Assembly (NCBI GenBank): GCA_016183565.1 | Contig: JACPEJ010000001.1 | Coordinates: forward strand, 178,257 to 226,576 | Reading direction: 5' to 3' | Source: Candidatus Blackburnbacteria bacterium | GTDB taxonomy: Bacteria; Patescibacteriota; Microgenomatia; UBA8517; UBA10165 | DNA length: 48,320 bases | Shown: in pieces, positions 7,275 through 15,420 of the stretch | How positions within the stretch are numbered: position 1 is the first letter of the stretch | How the letters are laid out: every line of letters begins with the position of its first letter | The notes under the pieces: generated by a model | What the model was told of the DNA's origin: nothing | Databases searched by the model: none | The model's input: only the letters and a program-made list of their open reading frames with translations | Translations under genes and position numbers: made by a program

Positions 7275-8027
7275 ATGAATATTAGAGTTAAAACTGTTTC
7301 TACAGAACAGTTAACCCCACGCCAGGTACAAATTCTTAAGGATGTTGTTGAGGAGTATATAAAGACTGCTCTTCCGGTCGGTTCAGATAATCTTGACCGA
7401 AAGTACAATCTTGGGGTATCTCCGGCGACTATTCGTAATGAGATGAATGAATTGACGCGGCTTGATTATCTTCGTCAACCACATACATCTGCAGGCCGAG
7501 TGCCCACACCTCGTGCAATAAGATTCTATGTTGACCAGTTGATGCAAGAAAAGCAGCTTTCAGTTACGGATGAGGTGGCTGCTAAGCAGCGTGTTTTTGA
7601 GGTTAAAGATGACTTTGATAGGTTGATGCAAGAAACTACAAGGGCTCTTGCACAGCTTACGAAGTCTTTGGCTGTTGCGGTAACTGAGGATGATGGTCTT
7701 TGGCATTCAGGGTATGCTAATATTCTTTCGAATCCAGAATTTTATAATATAGATGTTACGTTTAATGTACTTTCGATTTTGGAGCAAGTACCGAAAGTAA
7801 GAGAGTTGTTATTGGAGAGAATGAATTGGGATGAGCCTGTGGGGATAGTTTTTGGTGAGCAAGTAGGGTGGGCGAATTTCGAGCCAGTTGGAATTGTAGT
7901 AGGACATTTTGCTACCCCTTCTCTGAGGGGTTGTATTGGAGTTATTGGGCCGGTTAGACTTAATTATTCGGTTGTTGTACCTCTTGTTAAATATTTCAAC
8001 TCTTTGGTTTCTGAAGCGACAAAGTAA
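7275..8027 (+). CDS. hrcA: Heat-inducible transcription repressor HrcA
   Basis: This 250-aa protein begins with a winged-helix DNA-binding domain (about residues 10-75): LTPRQVQILKDVVEEYIKTALPVGSDNL, then GVSPATIRNEMNELTRLDYLRQPHTSAGRVPTPRAIRFYVD, a near-perfect HrcA signature. The end GCIGVIGPVRLNYSVVVPLVKYFNSLV is the HrcA C-terminus. The family is usually about 340 aa, so the middle GAF-like/dimerisation region is shortened. It represses the operon it heads through the CIRCE element at 7234-7260. No clear Shine-Dalgarno sequence precedes the ATG. grpE follows after 5 nt. Confidence 0.93.
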   Translation: MNIRVKTVSTEQLTPRQVQILKDVVEEYIKTALPVGSDNLDRKYNLGVSPATIRNEMNELTRLDYLRQPHTSAGRVPTPRAIRFYVDQLMQEKQLSVTDEVAAKQRVFEVKDDFDRLMQETTRALAQLTKSLAVAVTEDDGLWHSGYANILSNPEFYNIDVTFNVLSILEQVPKVRELLLERMNWDEPVGIVFGEQVGWANFEPVGIVVGHFATPSLRGCIGVIGPVRLNYSVVVPLVKYFNSLVSEATK

Positions 8028-8032
8028 AAATC

Positions 8033-8509
8033 ATGAAAGCAAAGATTCAAAAGAACAAAAAAGATTTAGAGAACAGGCTTGCAAGGGCTCTTGCGGACTA
8101 TCAGAACTTGGTAAAAAGGGCAGAGAAGGAGAAAAGTGAGATGGTTTTGCGTGCGAATAGGAGCTTGATTGAAGATCTTTTAGTTGTTTTGGATATGCTT
8201 GAGAGGGCACAAAAGCATTTGCAGGATAACGGGCTTGGTATGGCACTTGCAAAATTCAGGCAAATTTTAGAAAATAATGGGGTAGAAAGAATCGAGGCAG
8301 AAGAAGGGTTAATGTTTAATGAAACTTTGCATGAGGCAATGGATGTTATAATAGGCGGAGAGAGAGGGGTTATTGTAGAAGTTCTAGAAGAAGGTTATAA
8401 ATGGAAAGATGGAGTAGTTTTGCGGCCTGCTAAGGTAAGGGTGTACGGGAGAGATACAGATAAAGATACAGATACAGATACAGGTACAGAAAGGGAGATG
8501 ACAGCGTGA
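8033..8509 (+). CDS. grpE: Nucleotide exchange factor GrpE
   Basis: This 158-aa protein is a little shorter than usual. It has a long N-terminal coiled coil containing the conserved [20 protein letters not shown] (about residues 18-40) and then [16 protein letters not shown]. The beta domain contains [10 protein letters not shown] and the ending [21 protein letters not shown], all GrpE hallmarks. It releases ADP from DnaK. The last ~18 codons are a GATACA-type microrepeat (8453-8490) giving [13 protein letters not shown], similar in style to the tails of nusA and the 32651 gene. Its TGA stop overlaps the GTG start of dnaK, implying translational coupling. Confidence 0.95.
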   Translation: MKAKIQKNKKDLENRLARALADYQNLVKRAEKEKSEMVLRANRSLIEDLLVVLDMLERAQKHLQDNGLGMALAKFRQILENNGVERIEAEEGLMFNETLHEAMDVIIGGERGVIVEVLEEGYKWKDGVVLRPAKVRVYGRDTDKDTDTDTGTEREMTA

Positions 8510-10431
8510 GTAAAATTATTGGTATAGATTTGGGTACAACTAATTCAGTAGTTTCTGTAATGGAGGGTGGACAACCCAAAGTTATTCCTGCGTCTGATAC
8601 TGGTCGTAATATTACTCCTTCTGTCGTGGAGCCTTTAAAGAATCTTGTTGGTGATGTTGCGAAGCGCCAGATGATTCTGAATCCTAAAAACACTATTTAC
8701 TCAGTTAAGCGATTAATGGGTAGAAGGTTTGGTGACGCCGAAGTTAAAAGAACCATAGATATGGTTCCCTATGAGATTAAACGTGGTAAGAACGATATGG
8801 CGGTTGTGGTGGTAGAAGGCAAGGAATATACACCCCAAGAGATTTCTTCTTATGTTTTGCGTAAGCTTAAGAAAGATGCTGAGGAATATCTTGGAGAAAA
8901 GGTTGACAGCGCGGTAATTACGGTTCCGGCCTACTTTGATGACAATCAACGTTCTGCAACAAAACAGGCTGGAGAGATAGCAGGACTTAAGGTTGAAAGG
9001 ATTATAAACGAACCCACTGCTGCAGCTCTTGCTTATGGATTAGACAAGAAAAATGCTCATACGATTGCGGTTTACGATTTAGGAGGGGGAACTTTTGATA
9101 TTTCGATACTTGAACTTGGGGAGGGAGTGTTTGAGGTTAAGGCTACTAATGGTGACACACATTTGGGAGGGGATGATTTTGATGCCAAGATTGTAGAGTG
9201 GATTGCGGATGAGTTTAAGAAAGAAAACGGGGTTGATTTGAGGCGAGACGCACAAGCCTTACAAAGAATACGTGATGCAGCGGAACGGGCTAAGATAGAA
9301 CTTTCTTCGACAACTGAAACAGAAATTAATCAGCCCTACATAACCCAGCATAATGGCCAACCTTTGCACCTAACCCTTAAGCTTTCAAGGGCCAAGCTTG
9401 AGTCACTTGTTGACGATCTTGTTCAAAAAACTATGAAACCAGTTGAAGCAGCTTTGAAGGACGCTGGAGTTTCGGCAAAAGATGTTGACGAGATTGTTCT
9501 TGTTGGTGGAATGACAAGGATGCCGAAGGTGCAAGAGGTTGTCAAGACCTTCTTTGGGAAGGACCCCCATAAAGGCGTGAATCCTGATGAGGTGGTTGCT
9601 GTTGGTGCTGCAATTCAAGGTGGAGTATTAGGGGGCGAAGTTAAAGATGTGTTGTTGTTGGATGTTACACCTTTGAGTCTTTCGATAGAGACTTTAGGTG
9701 GGGTGGCAACACCAATGATTGAGAGGAATACTACAATTCCTACCTCAAAAAGCCAGGTTTTTTCAACAGCAGCAGATAGCCAGACTCAGGTAGAGATAAA
9801 TATTTTACAAGGTGAGCGTCCTTTGGCAACGGATAATAAATCACTTGGGAAGTTTATATTGGATGGAATTCCACCTGCGCCTCGAGGGGTACCCCAGATT
9901 GAGGTTACGTTTGATATGGATGCTAATGGTATTTTGAATGTTTCGGCCAAGGACAAAGCTATGGGCAAAGAACAGTCAATAAAGATTACTGGTGCGGTTG
10001 GATTGTCTGAGGATGAAGTGAGGAGAGCGCAAGAAGAGGCAGAGAAGCATGCTGTGGAAGACAAAGCTAAAAAAGAGCAGATTGAAATTCGAAATCAGGC
10101 AGAATCTCTTGTGTTTGCTTCGGAGAAGGCGCTTAAGGATGCGGGGGATAAGGTGCCAGCTGATGTAAAAGAGAAAGTAGAAACTGAAATCAAGAACGTA
10201 AAAGATGTGTTGGCAAAAGCAGATGCCGGCAAAGATGAGATAGAAGCGGCCTCAAAGAAGCTTTCAGAGATTTTGCAAGAAGTAGGTTCTTCCTTGTATG
10301 GTTCTCCTCAAGGTTCACCACGGGGTGATTCTACAGGCGAAGAGCCAGTAGGTGCTGATGGAGAGGTAAAGACTGAGAAGAAGGAAGATAAGAAAGGATC
10401 TCAAGCCGAAGAGGGGGAAGTGGTAGAGTAA
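8506..10431 (+). CDS. dnaK: Chaperone DnaK (Hsp70)
   Basis: This is a full-length Hsp70 of 641 aa. The ATPase domain starts [17 protein letters not shown] and contains [28 protein letters not shown] and [16 protein letters not shown]. The substrate-binding domain contains [37 protein letters not shown], followed by the helical lid and a disordered acidic tail. The GTG start lies inside the grpE stop region with GGGAG 6-11 nt upstream. DnaK works with the adjacent GrpE and DnaJ in protein folding and stress recovery. The C-terminal tail differs from the usual EEVK-type end but keeps acidic character (GEVVE). Confidence 0.98.
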   Translation: MSKIIGIDLGTTNSVVSVMEGGQPKVIPASDTGRNITPSVVEPLKNLVGDVAKRQMILNPKNTIYSVKRLMGRRFGDAEVKRTIDMVPYEIKRGKNDMAVVVVEGKEYTPQEISSYVLRKLKKDAEEYLGEKVDSAVITVPAYFDDNQRSATKQAGEIAGLKVERIINEPTAAALAYGLDKKNAHTIAVYDLGGGTFDISILELGEGVFEVKATNGDTHLGGDDFDAKIVEWIADEFKKENGVDLRRDAQALQRIRDAAERAKIELSSTTETEINQPYITQHNGQPLHLTLKLSRAKLESLVDDLVQKTMKPVEAALKDAGVSAKDVDEIVLVGGMTRMPKVQEVVKTFFGKDPHKGVNPDEVVAVGAAIQGGVLGGEVKDVLLLDVTPLSLSIETLGGVATPMIERNTTIPTSKSQVFSTAADSQTQVEINILQGERPLATDNKSLGKFILDGIPPAPRGVPQIEVTFDMDANGILNVSAKDKAMGKEQSIKITGAVGLSEDEVRRAQEEAEKHAVEDKAKKEQIEIRNQAESLVFASEKALKDAGDKVPADVKEKVETEIKNVKDVLAKADAGKDEIEAASKKLSEILQEVGSSLYGSPQGSPRGDSTGEEPVGADGEVKTEKKEDKKGSQAEEGEVVE

Positions 10432-10568
10432 AATCCGAAATTCTAAATCCGGAATGCACACGCTCGAACAACGAAACAAAACTTAAATTCAAATATCTAA
10501 TGTTTAAAGAATTTGAATTTTAATATTTTGAACTTGTTTCGGATTTCGAGTTTGGGGGTTTCGGATTT
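10431..10568. repeat. Nested inverted repeats between dnaK and dnaJ
   Basis: Three nested pairs of complementary arms span the whole spacer: AAATCCGAAA (10431-10440) with TTTCGGATTT (10559-10568), CGAAACAA (10472-10479) with TTGTTTCG (10534-10541), and AAATTCAAAT (10485-10494) with ATTTGAATTT (10511-10520). A second copy of the outer right arm lies at 10537-10546. Together they could form one long imperfect hairpin about 138 nt long. No U-tract follows, so it is not a simple terminator. Confidence 0.75.
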
Positions 10569-10578
10569 ATTTATTTTT

Positions 10579-11448
10579 ATGACTACAAATAAAGATTACT
10601 ATGAGATTCTAGGAGTTGGCAAAAGCGTCTCTGCAACTGATTTAAAGAAGGCGTATCGCCGGCTTGCTTTGGAGTGGCATCCGGATCGGAATAAGTCTTC
10701 GGAGGCTGAAAAACGCTTTAAGGAAATAAACGAAGCGTATGAAGTTTTGTCGGACTCTAAAAAGCGCCAAGCTTATGATCAGTTTGGTCATGCGGCATTT
10801 ACTCCTGGTGGTGCTCCGCCACCTGGTGGGTCTGGTGGATCTCCGTTTGGTTTTGGAGGATTTGGTCCGTTTACTTATACTTACCGGACTTCTGGTTCAC
10901 GCGATGGGTCTTCTTTTGAGGGGTTCGATTTTTCGGATCCTTTTCAAATATTTGAAGAGTTTTTTGGTTTTACTTCTCCTTTTGGCAGGTCAGCCCATAT
11001 GCCTCATGTTTCTATTACGATAGACTTTATGGATTCTTTTAAAGGTATTGAAAAGGAAGTGGTTATTGGTGCCAAGAAAAGAAAGATCAAAATACCTCCC
11101 GGTGTTGACGATGGTTCTAGAATAAGATTTGCAGACTTTTTTGCAACAATTAACGTGAGGCCTCATAAAACATTTCAGCGAGAAGGAGATGATGTTTTTG
11201 TGGATGTTGAAATTCCGTTGGTGATTGCGATAACAGGTGGGGAGGTAGATATACCAGTTCTTGAAGGAGAGACGAAGATTCGTGTTAAACTAGGTACCCA
11301 GCCGGGTACGATGCTTCGTTTGTCGGGACGTGGTATGCCTCGTCTGAGGGGTCGCGGGCGGGGAGATTTCTATGTCCGTTTGCATATAAACATACCAAAA
11401 TATTCAGATTTAACTTTGGAACAGAGGAATGCTCTTGACTTGTTTTAG
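10579..11448 (+). CDS. dnaJ: DnaJ-type co-chaperone without zinc finger (class B / CbpA-like)
   Basis: This 289-aa protein stimulates DnaK ATPase and delivers substrates. An N-terminal J domain (about residues 5-70) has [55 protein letters not shown], including the essential HPD. A Gly/Phe-rich linker follows (about 75-115), then the C-terminal substrate-binding beta domains ([49 protein letters not shown]). The four CxxCxGxG zinc-binding repeats of class A DnaJ are absent, and the protein contains no such motif. ATG 10579 gives the standard N-terminus. The reading frame stays open upstream, but that extension is unlike DnaJ. It is separated from dnaK by the nested inverted repeats. Confidence 0.93.
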   Translation: MTTNKDYYEILGVGKSVSATDLKKAYRRLALEWHPDRNKSSEAEKRFKEINEAYEVLSDSKKRQAYDQFGHAAFTPGGAPPPGGSGGSPFGFGGFGPFTYTYRTSGSRDGSSFEGFDFSDPFQIFEEFFGFTSPFGRSAHMPHVSITIDFMDSFKGIEKEVVIGAKKRKIKIPPGVDDGSRIRFADFFATINVRPHKTFQREGDDVFVDVEIPLVIAITGGEVDIPVLEGETKIRVKLGTQPGTMLRLSGRGMPRLRGRGRGDFYVRLHINIPKYSDLTLEQRNALDLF

Positions 11449-11450
11449 CG

Positions 11451-11479
11451 TTGACTTTTAGGGGGTAGGAGACTACAAT
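11451..11479 (+). promoter_or_regulatory. Promoter of the nusA-infB operon
   Basis: TTGACT (11451-11456), a 17-nt spacer and TACAAT (11474-11479) lie immediately after the dnaJ stop codon. Transcription would start near 11486, giving a leader of about 120 nt. Confidence 0.65.
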
Positions 11480-11501
11480 TAATCTAGGTGAGGAATGTTA
11501 G

Positions 11502-11524
11502 CGGTGGGGAAGCCCACCGTTTTT
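11502..11524 (+). terminator. Intrinsic terminator / attenuator in the nusA leader
   Basis: CGGTGGG (11502-11508), a GAAG loop and CCCACCG (11513-11519) are followed by five Ts. It lies about 16 nt downstream of the predicted start of the nusA transcript and 85 nt before the nusA ATG, so it would act as an attenuator for nusA as well as a stop for read-through from dnaJ. Confidence 0.75.
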
Positions 11525-11569
11525 GTTACAGATGTGGATTGGCATCAGGTAATAAACCTTTACGTATAT

Positions 11570-11609
11570 CAGGATCACTTGTCCTGAGCGACTGAAAGGA
11601 GTCGAAGGA
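11570..11609 (+). promoter_or_regulatory. Repeat-derived ribosome binding site hairpin of nusA
   Basis: The segment TCCT-GAGC-GACT-GAAAGG-AGTC-GA-AGGA (11582-11609) can fold so that AAAGGAG (11595-11601), the Shine-Dalgarno sequence 7 nt before ATG, lies mostly in the loop, and the A of the ATG pairs in the outer stem. An upstream CAGGA (11570-11574) can instead pair with TCCTG (11582-11586), which would break the outer stem. The sequence belongs to the style of dispersed TCCTGAGCGA/GTCGAAGGA palindromes known from many bacterial genomes. Confidence 0.6.
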
Positions 11610-12655
11610 TGGCAGCATTAGCAAGAACAGAATTTTCGAGCGCCTTGAACGCGATTGCGAATGAAAGTGGTTTGAATCCTGCTATTGTGTTGGATACGAT
11701 TAAGCAGGCGATTCAGGCTGCTTTTCGTCGCGATGCTCGTGAGAGAGGTGAGGAAATAGAAGAGGAGCGAGAGTTTGATGTTGAGCTTGATCCGGAGTCA
11801 GGTGAGGCACGTGTGTTTGAGATGGTTGAGAGTAAGAAGAAAGATGTGACTCCTCCAGGATTTGGGCGGATTGCAGTCCAAACAGCTAAACAGGTTATTC
11901 TTCAAAAGATTCGTGAGGCCGAGAAGGACGCTATTTTGGCTCAATATGAGAAACGGATCGGTTCTTTGATTTCTGGTACTGTTTTGCGTTTTGATGGTCC
12001 GAATGTGCGGGTTGATTTGGGAAGGACTGAGGGGTTACTTCCTCCCCAAGAAAGAATTCCGAATGAGAAATTTGCTCTTAATCAGAGGCTTACTTTTCTT
12101 TTGAAAGAAATTCGTGAGACGGATCGGGGTAGGGAGATTATTCTTTCTCGAGCTGATCCGGAGATAGTGAGGAGGCTTTTTTCAAGAGAGGTTCCTGAGA
12201 TAGGATCAGGAAGTGTGGAGATAAAAGAAATTGCGCGTGAAGCTGGTAATAGAACTAAAATTGCGGTATCTTCTGTTCAATCGGGAGTAGATCCGGTCGG
12301 TTCTTGTGTGGGGCAGCGGGGAGTTCGGGTTCAGGCTGTTATTGGTGAACTTAATGAAGAGAAGATTGATGTTATACCCTGGACAGACAATTCTGAGCAG
12401 TTTATAAAGTCTGCCCTTTCTCCTTCGGAGGTGGTTTCTGTGGTTCTTGACAAGAAAACGAAAGAGGCTGTTGTTAAGGTGTCCGAGGAGCAGCTTTCTC
12501 TTGCAATAGGTAAGGAGGGCCAAAATGTTCGGTTGGCGTCTAAGCTTACGGGTTGGAATATACGGATTGAGGGGGTTGCTGGGGAGGAAACAGATACAGA
12601 AACAGAAATAGAGGAAGAGGGGAAGAGTGAAAAACCTGTAGAAAATGGAAACTAA
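11609..12655 (+). CDS. nusA: Transcription termination/antitermination factor NusA
   Basis: This 348-aa protein binds RNA polymerase near the RNA exit channel and modulates pausing and termination. The N-terminal domain (about 1-125) begins SSALNAIANESGLNPAIVLDTIKQAIQAAFRR. The S1 domain (about 126-195) has GSLISGTVLRFDGPNVRVDLGRTEGLLPPQERIPNE. KH1 contains AREAGNRTKIAVSSVQSGVDPVGSCVGQRGVRVQAVIGELNEEKIDVIPW. KH2 contains EEQLSLAIGKEGQNVRLASKLTGWNIRI. A short acidic microrepeat tail follows (ETDTETEIEEE), and the acidic AR repeats of E. coli are absent. The rimP gene that normally precedes nusA is missing. Control features are an attenuator and a hairpin-embedded ribosome binding site upstream. 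infB follows after 20 nt. Confidence 0.96.
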   Translation: MAALARTEFSSALNAIANESGLNPAIVLDTIKQAIQAAFRRDARERGEEIEEEREFDVELDPESGEARVFEMVESKKKDVTPPGFGRIAVQTAKQVILQKIREAEKDAILAQYEKRIGSLISGTVLRFDGPNVRVDLGRTEGLLPPQERIPNEKFALNQRLTFLLKEIRETDRGREIILSRADPEIVRRLFSREVPEIGSGSVEIKEIAREAGNRTKIAVSSVQSGVDPVGSCVGQRGVRVQAVIGELNEEKIDVIPWTDNSEQFIKSALSPSEVVSVVLDKKTKEAVVKVSEEQLSLAIGKEGQNVRLASKLTGWNIRIEGVAGEETDTETEIEEEGKSEKPVENGN

Positions 12656-12675
12656 TTGGTTTTTACAAGGATTAA

Positions 12676-14127
12676 ATGACAGAAAAACGAGAGACGAGAC
12701 CACCGATTGTAGTTGTTTTAGGACATGTAGATCATGGAAAAACTACGTTATTAGATAGGATAAGAAGAACAAATATAGCTTCGCGTGAGGCGGGTGGTAT
12801 AACTCAAAGCATTGGTGCTTGGCGGGCTAAGACTTCAGGTGGCGGGACGATAACTTTTATTGACACTCCAGGACACGAGGTTTTTAAGGCTATGCGGTTG
12901 AGAGGTGCTCGGATTGCAGATGTTGCGATACTGGTTGTTTCTGCAGACGATGGTGTAATGCCCCAGACTCGTGAATCTTTACAATACCTACGAGAGGCCA
13001 ATACTCCTTTTTTGGTTGCAATAACTAAGGTTGATCTAGTTACTGCTCGGCCTGAGGTAGTGGAAAACCAGCTTGCCCAGGAGGGGATTTTGTTGGAAAG
13101 TAGGGGTGGGGATATTGTTGGCGTGGAGGTTTCTTCTGTAACAGGGAAAGGTGTGGAGGAGCTTTTAGAAATGGTCTTGCTTTTAGCCGAGATGGTTGAG
13201 ATTTCTGCTGATCCTGCTGCGCCTCTAGAGGCTGTTGTTGTGGAAACTAGTCTTGATAGACGTCGTGGCCCGGTTGTTTTGGCGGTAGTTAAGAATGGAA
13301 CTCTTGAGGTTGGGCAGGAAGTGGGGACTTCTGGGCCCAAATGTAGAATTAGAGGTTTGTTTGATGAAAACCAGAGGCCTGTTCGGGTGGCTCTTCCTGG
13401 GACTCCTGTTGAAATTTTGGGTTTTTCAACTTTGCCGGAGGTTGGTTCAACGCTGAGAGTAGGGGAAGTTATGGAAGTGAGTACCCTCGGACAGAGGGAG
13501 GTGGTGGGAGTTTACAAAGTTCGGCCGTTGGCTTTTCACAAGGCTGGGGAGTTTTCTATACTTATTAAGGCGGATACTGCCGGGAGTCTTGAAGCTGTGG
13601 GTGCTCAAATGGGAGCTCAGATTACGGTTGTATATAAAGGAGTAGGTGACATATCTGAGTCTGATGTGATGATAGCTCGAGCAACGAATTCCCCTATTGT
13701 AGGTTTTAATGTCCGTTTTCCTAAAGAGGTAGAGAAAACAGTCTCGGAAGAGGGGGTACGGGTTTATATTTATAAGATTATCTATGAGCTTTTGCAGGAT
13801 GTAGAAAAATGGCGTAAAGAAAAAGAGCTGGCTCAAAAGGAGAAGATTTTAGGTAGGGCGGAGATAATTGCAGAGTTTCCACACGGCAAAGCTAAAATTG
13901 CAGGTTGTAGACTTCTAGAGGGGAAAATGGCCAGGAAAGATAGATTGCGTTTGGTTCGTAGTGATGAGCTATTGGGTTCTATAAGAGCAGTGTCATTAAA
14001 GAAACAGAGAAATGAGGTTGATAGTATTCAGACAGGGGAAGAGTTTGGTCTATTTTTTGAGCCACAGCTTGATTTTAAAGTTGGTGATGTGGTAGAATCG
14101 TATCTACCACCTAAAGAAGTTGTTTAG
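12676..14127 (+). CDS. infB: Translation initiation factor IF-2 (short form)
   Basis: This 483-aa GTPase brings initiator tRNA to the 30S subunit. It starts almost directly at the G domain: PPIVVVLGHVDHGKTTLLDRI (G1, residues 16-24), DTPGHEVFKAMR (G3) and AITKVD (G4). Domains II-IV follow, with the IF-2 C-terminal features FPHGKAKIAGCRLLEGK and SLKKQRNEVDSIQTGEEFGLFF. The long N-terminal domains of E. coli IF-2 are absent, as in many small genomes. The switch I motif reads AGGITQSIGAW where most IF-2 have ITQHIGAY. A good AAGGA lies 6-10 nt before the ATG. It is in an operon with nusA. Confidence 0.96.
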   Translation: MTEKRETRPPIVVVLGHVDHGKTTLLDRIRRTNIASREAGGITQSIGAWRAKTSGGGTITFIDTPGHEVFKAMRLRGARIADVAILVVSADDGVMPQTRESLQYLREANTPFLVAITKVDLVTARPEVVENQLAQEGILLESRGGDIVGVEVSSVTGKGVEELLEMVLLLAEMVEISADPAAPLEAVVVETSLDRRRGPVVLAVVKNGTLEVGQEVGTSGPKCRIRGLFDENQRPVRVALPGTPVEILGFSTLPEVGSTLRVGEVMEVSTLGQREVVGVYKVRPLAFHKAGEFSILIKADTAGSLEAVGAQMGAQITVVYKGVGDISESDVMIARATNSPIVGFNVRFPKEVEKTVSEEGVRVYIYKIIYELLQDVEKWRKEKELAQKEKILGRAEIIAEFPHGKAKIAGCRLLEGKMARKDRLRLVRSDELLGSIRAVSLKKQRNEVDSIQTGEEFGLFFEPQLDFKVGDVVESYLPPKEVV

Positions 14128-14175
14128 AAGACTTTTGTTTGCACAACGTTTGCTGCTCCCAACTTGTAATTTAGT

Positions 14176-15012
14176 ATGCAAAATCTTGATATAAAGACTT
14201 TCCAGAATGTTTTATCTGAGAGCAAGAGTGTGCTTGTTGTTTTACCCGAGAAGCCTAGTCTCGATTCTGTGGCTGGGGCGCTTGGTTTGAGCTTGTCTTT
14301 TAAGGAGGGTGGAAAAGAGGTAACAGTTGCTTCGCCGAGTCCGATGTTGGTTGAGTCTAATCGCCTTGTTGGTGTCAACAAAATAACGGATAATATTGAT
14401 AATCGTAACTTGACTATAACTTTTAAAGATTACGATGCAGAGGGTATTGAAAAGGTAAGCTATAACATAGAGAATGGGAAATTTGCGCTTCTTGTAACTC
14501 CTAAGGTTGGTGTCACTGCTCCTTCTGAGGATCAGATAAATGTGGGTTATAAGGGTGTCTCTGCTGACTTAGTTATTGTGGTGGGGGCTTCTGATAAAAA
14601 CTCTCTTGGTAAATTTAACGAGCAGGGTGAGTTGTGGAATGGTGATTTAAAGGTTTCTTTGGTTAACAATACTCCTCCCCAAGGATTTTCTGGTGGGATA
14701 GAGCTTGTAAATCCTCAGGCGTCTTCAGTTTCTGAGGTTGCTTTTCAGATTATTGAGAGTTTGGGTTTGCCTGTTAATCAAGACTTGGCAACTAATTTGT
14801 TTATGGGTCTTCGTGCTGGTACAGATAGTTTCCAAAAGAATATTACAGCAGAGACTTTTGCTGTTGCGTCACGCCTTTTGCGTGCAGGTGCGCGGATAGA
14901 ACCGGTGGTTTTGCAATCGCCGAAGCCAGCAAATGATCAGAATCAAAATCCAGCAGTTCCTAGAGAATGGATGGAGCAACCAAGGGTATTTAAAGGAACG
15001 ACGTTACCGTAA
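14176..15012 (+). CDS. DHH-family-like protein with degenerate active-site motifs
   Basis: This 278-aa protein sits where NrnA-type DHH phosphoesterases usually follow infB-rbfA. The start (SVLVVLPEKPSLDSVAGALGLSLSFKEGGKEVTVASPSP) matches the first DHH motif region, where H-x-x-P-D-x-D-A is expected but only one Asp (SLDS) remains. ADLVIVVGASDKNSLGKF corresponds to the third region, without the DHH triad. LATNLFMGLRAGTDSFQKNITAETFAVASRLLRAGA matches the family's G-x-x-x-D-T/S-F segment. The fold is probably conserved but catalysis by the usual Mn-binding residues is doubtful. rbfA and truB, its usual neighbours, are absent. TGTAAT shortly before the ATG hints at an internal start. Function unknown. 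Confidence 0.6.
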   Translation: MQNLDIKTFQNVLSESKSVLVVLPEKPSLDSVAGALGLSLSFKEGGKEVTVASPSPMLVESNRLVGVNKITDNIDNRNLTITFKDYDAEGIEKVSYNIENGKFALLVTPKVGVTAPSEDQINVGYKGVSADLVIVVGASDKNSLGKFNEQGELWNGDLKVSLVNNTPPQGFSGGIELVNPQASSVSEVAFQIIESLGLPVNQDLATNLFMGLRAGTDSFQKNITAETFAVASRLLRAGARIEPVVLQSPKPANDQNQNPAVPREWMEQPRVFKGTTLP

Positions 15013-15054
15013 GACGAAGAACGAAAAACGGGAAACGGGAAACGGGAGAGAGTT

Positions 15055-15082
15055 TTGGTTTTTGGGTTTTAAATGCTAGAAT
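15055..15082 (+). promoter_or_regulatory. Promoter of rpsO-pnp
   Basis: TTGGTT (15055-15060), a 16-nt spacer and TAGAAT (15077-15082) preceded by TGC, an extended -10. The start would be near 15089, about 60 nt before rpsO. Confidence 0.5.
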
Positions 15083-15105
15083 GTGATTCTAGGATGTAAA
15101 TCTAG

Positions 15106-15127
15106 GTCTGACGAATTTACGTTAGAC
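15106..15127 (+). promoter_or_regulatory. Leader hairpin of rpsO
   Basis: GTCTGACG (15106-15113), loop AATTTA and CGTTAGAC (15120-15127) form eight pairs with one G-U. It lies 21 nt before the rpsO ATG with no U-tract, a position where S15 autoregulatory structures are found in other bacteria. That role is inference. Confidence 0.4.
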
Positions 15128-15148
15128 TTGGTTGTACACGAGGGTAAT

Positions 15149-15418
15149 ATGGCACTTTCATCTAACGAAAAGAGAGAGATAATACAAACATTCTCGCAAG
15201 GTGGAGAAGATACAGGTAGCCCCGAGGTTCAGGTAGCACTTCTTACCGAACAGGTTAAGCGCTTAACCAAGCACTTGCAAGAGCATAAAAAAGATGCTCA
15301 TTCACGCCGTGGTTTGTTGAGCATGGTTGCTAAAAGAAGACGACTTCTAAGTTATTTGGAAAAAAAAGATGCTGATAGATATAGAAGGCTAATCGAGAAG
15401 CTTGGTCTCTCGAGGTAA
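15149..15418 (+). CDS. rpsO: Small ribosomal subunit protein uS15
   Basis: This 89-aa protein has the standard length. [74 protein letters not shown] is diagnostic of S15, which binds 16S rRNA at the h20-h22 junction. ATG 15149 has GAGGG 4-8 nt upstream. An upstream in-frame GTG would add 22 residues unlike S15. pnp follows after 2 nt, the conserved rpsO-pnp pair. Confidence 0.98.
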   Translation: MALSSNEKREIIQTFSQGGEDTGSPEVQVALLTEQVKRLTKHLQEHKKDAHSRRGLLSMVAKRRRLLSYLEKKDADRYRRLIEKLGLSR

Positions 15419-15420
15419 AT

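Noticed and set aside
12804-13340. Minus-strand open frame of 178 codons inside infB
   Set aside because: It is opposite the highly conserved IF-2 G domain, with no motif or promoter.
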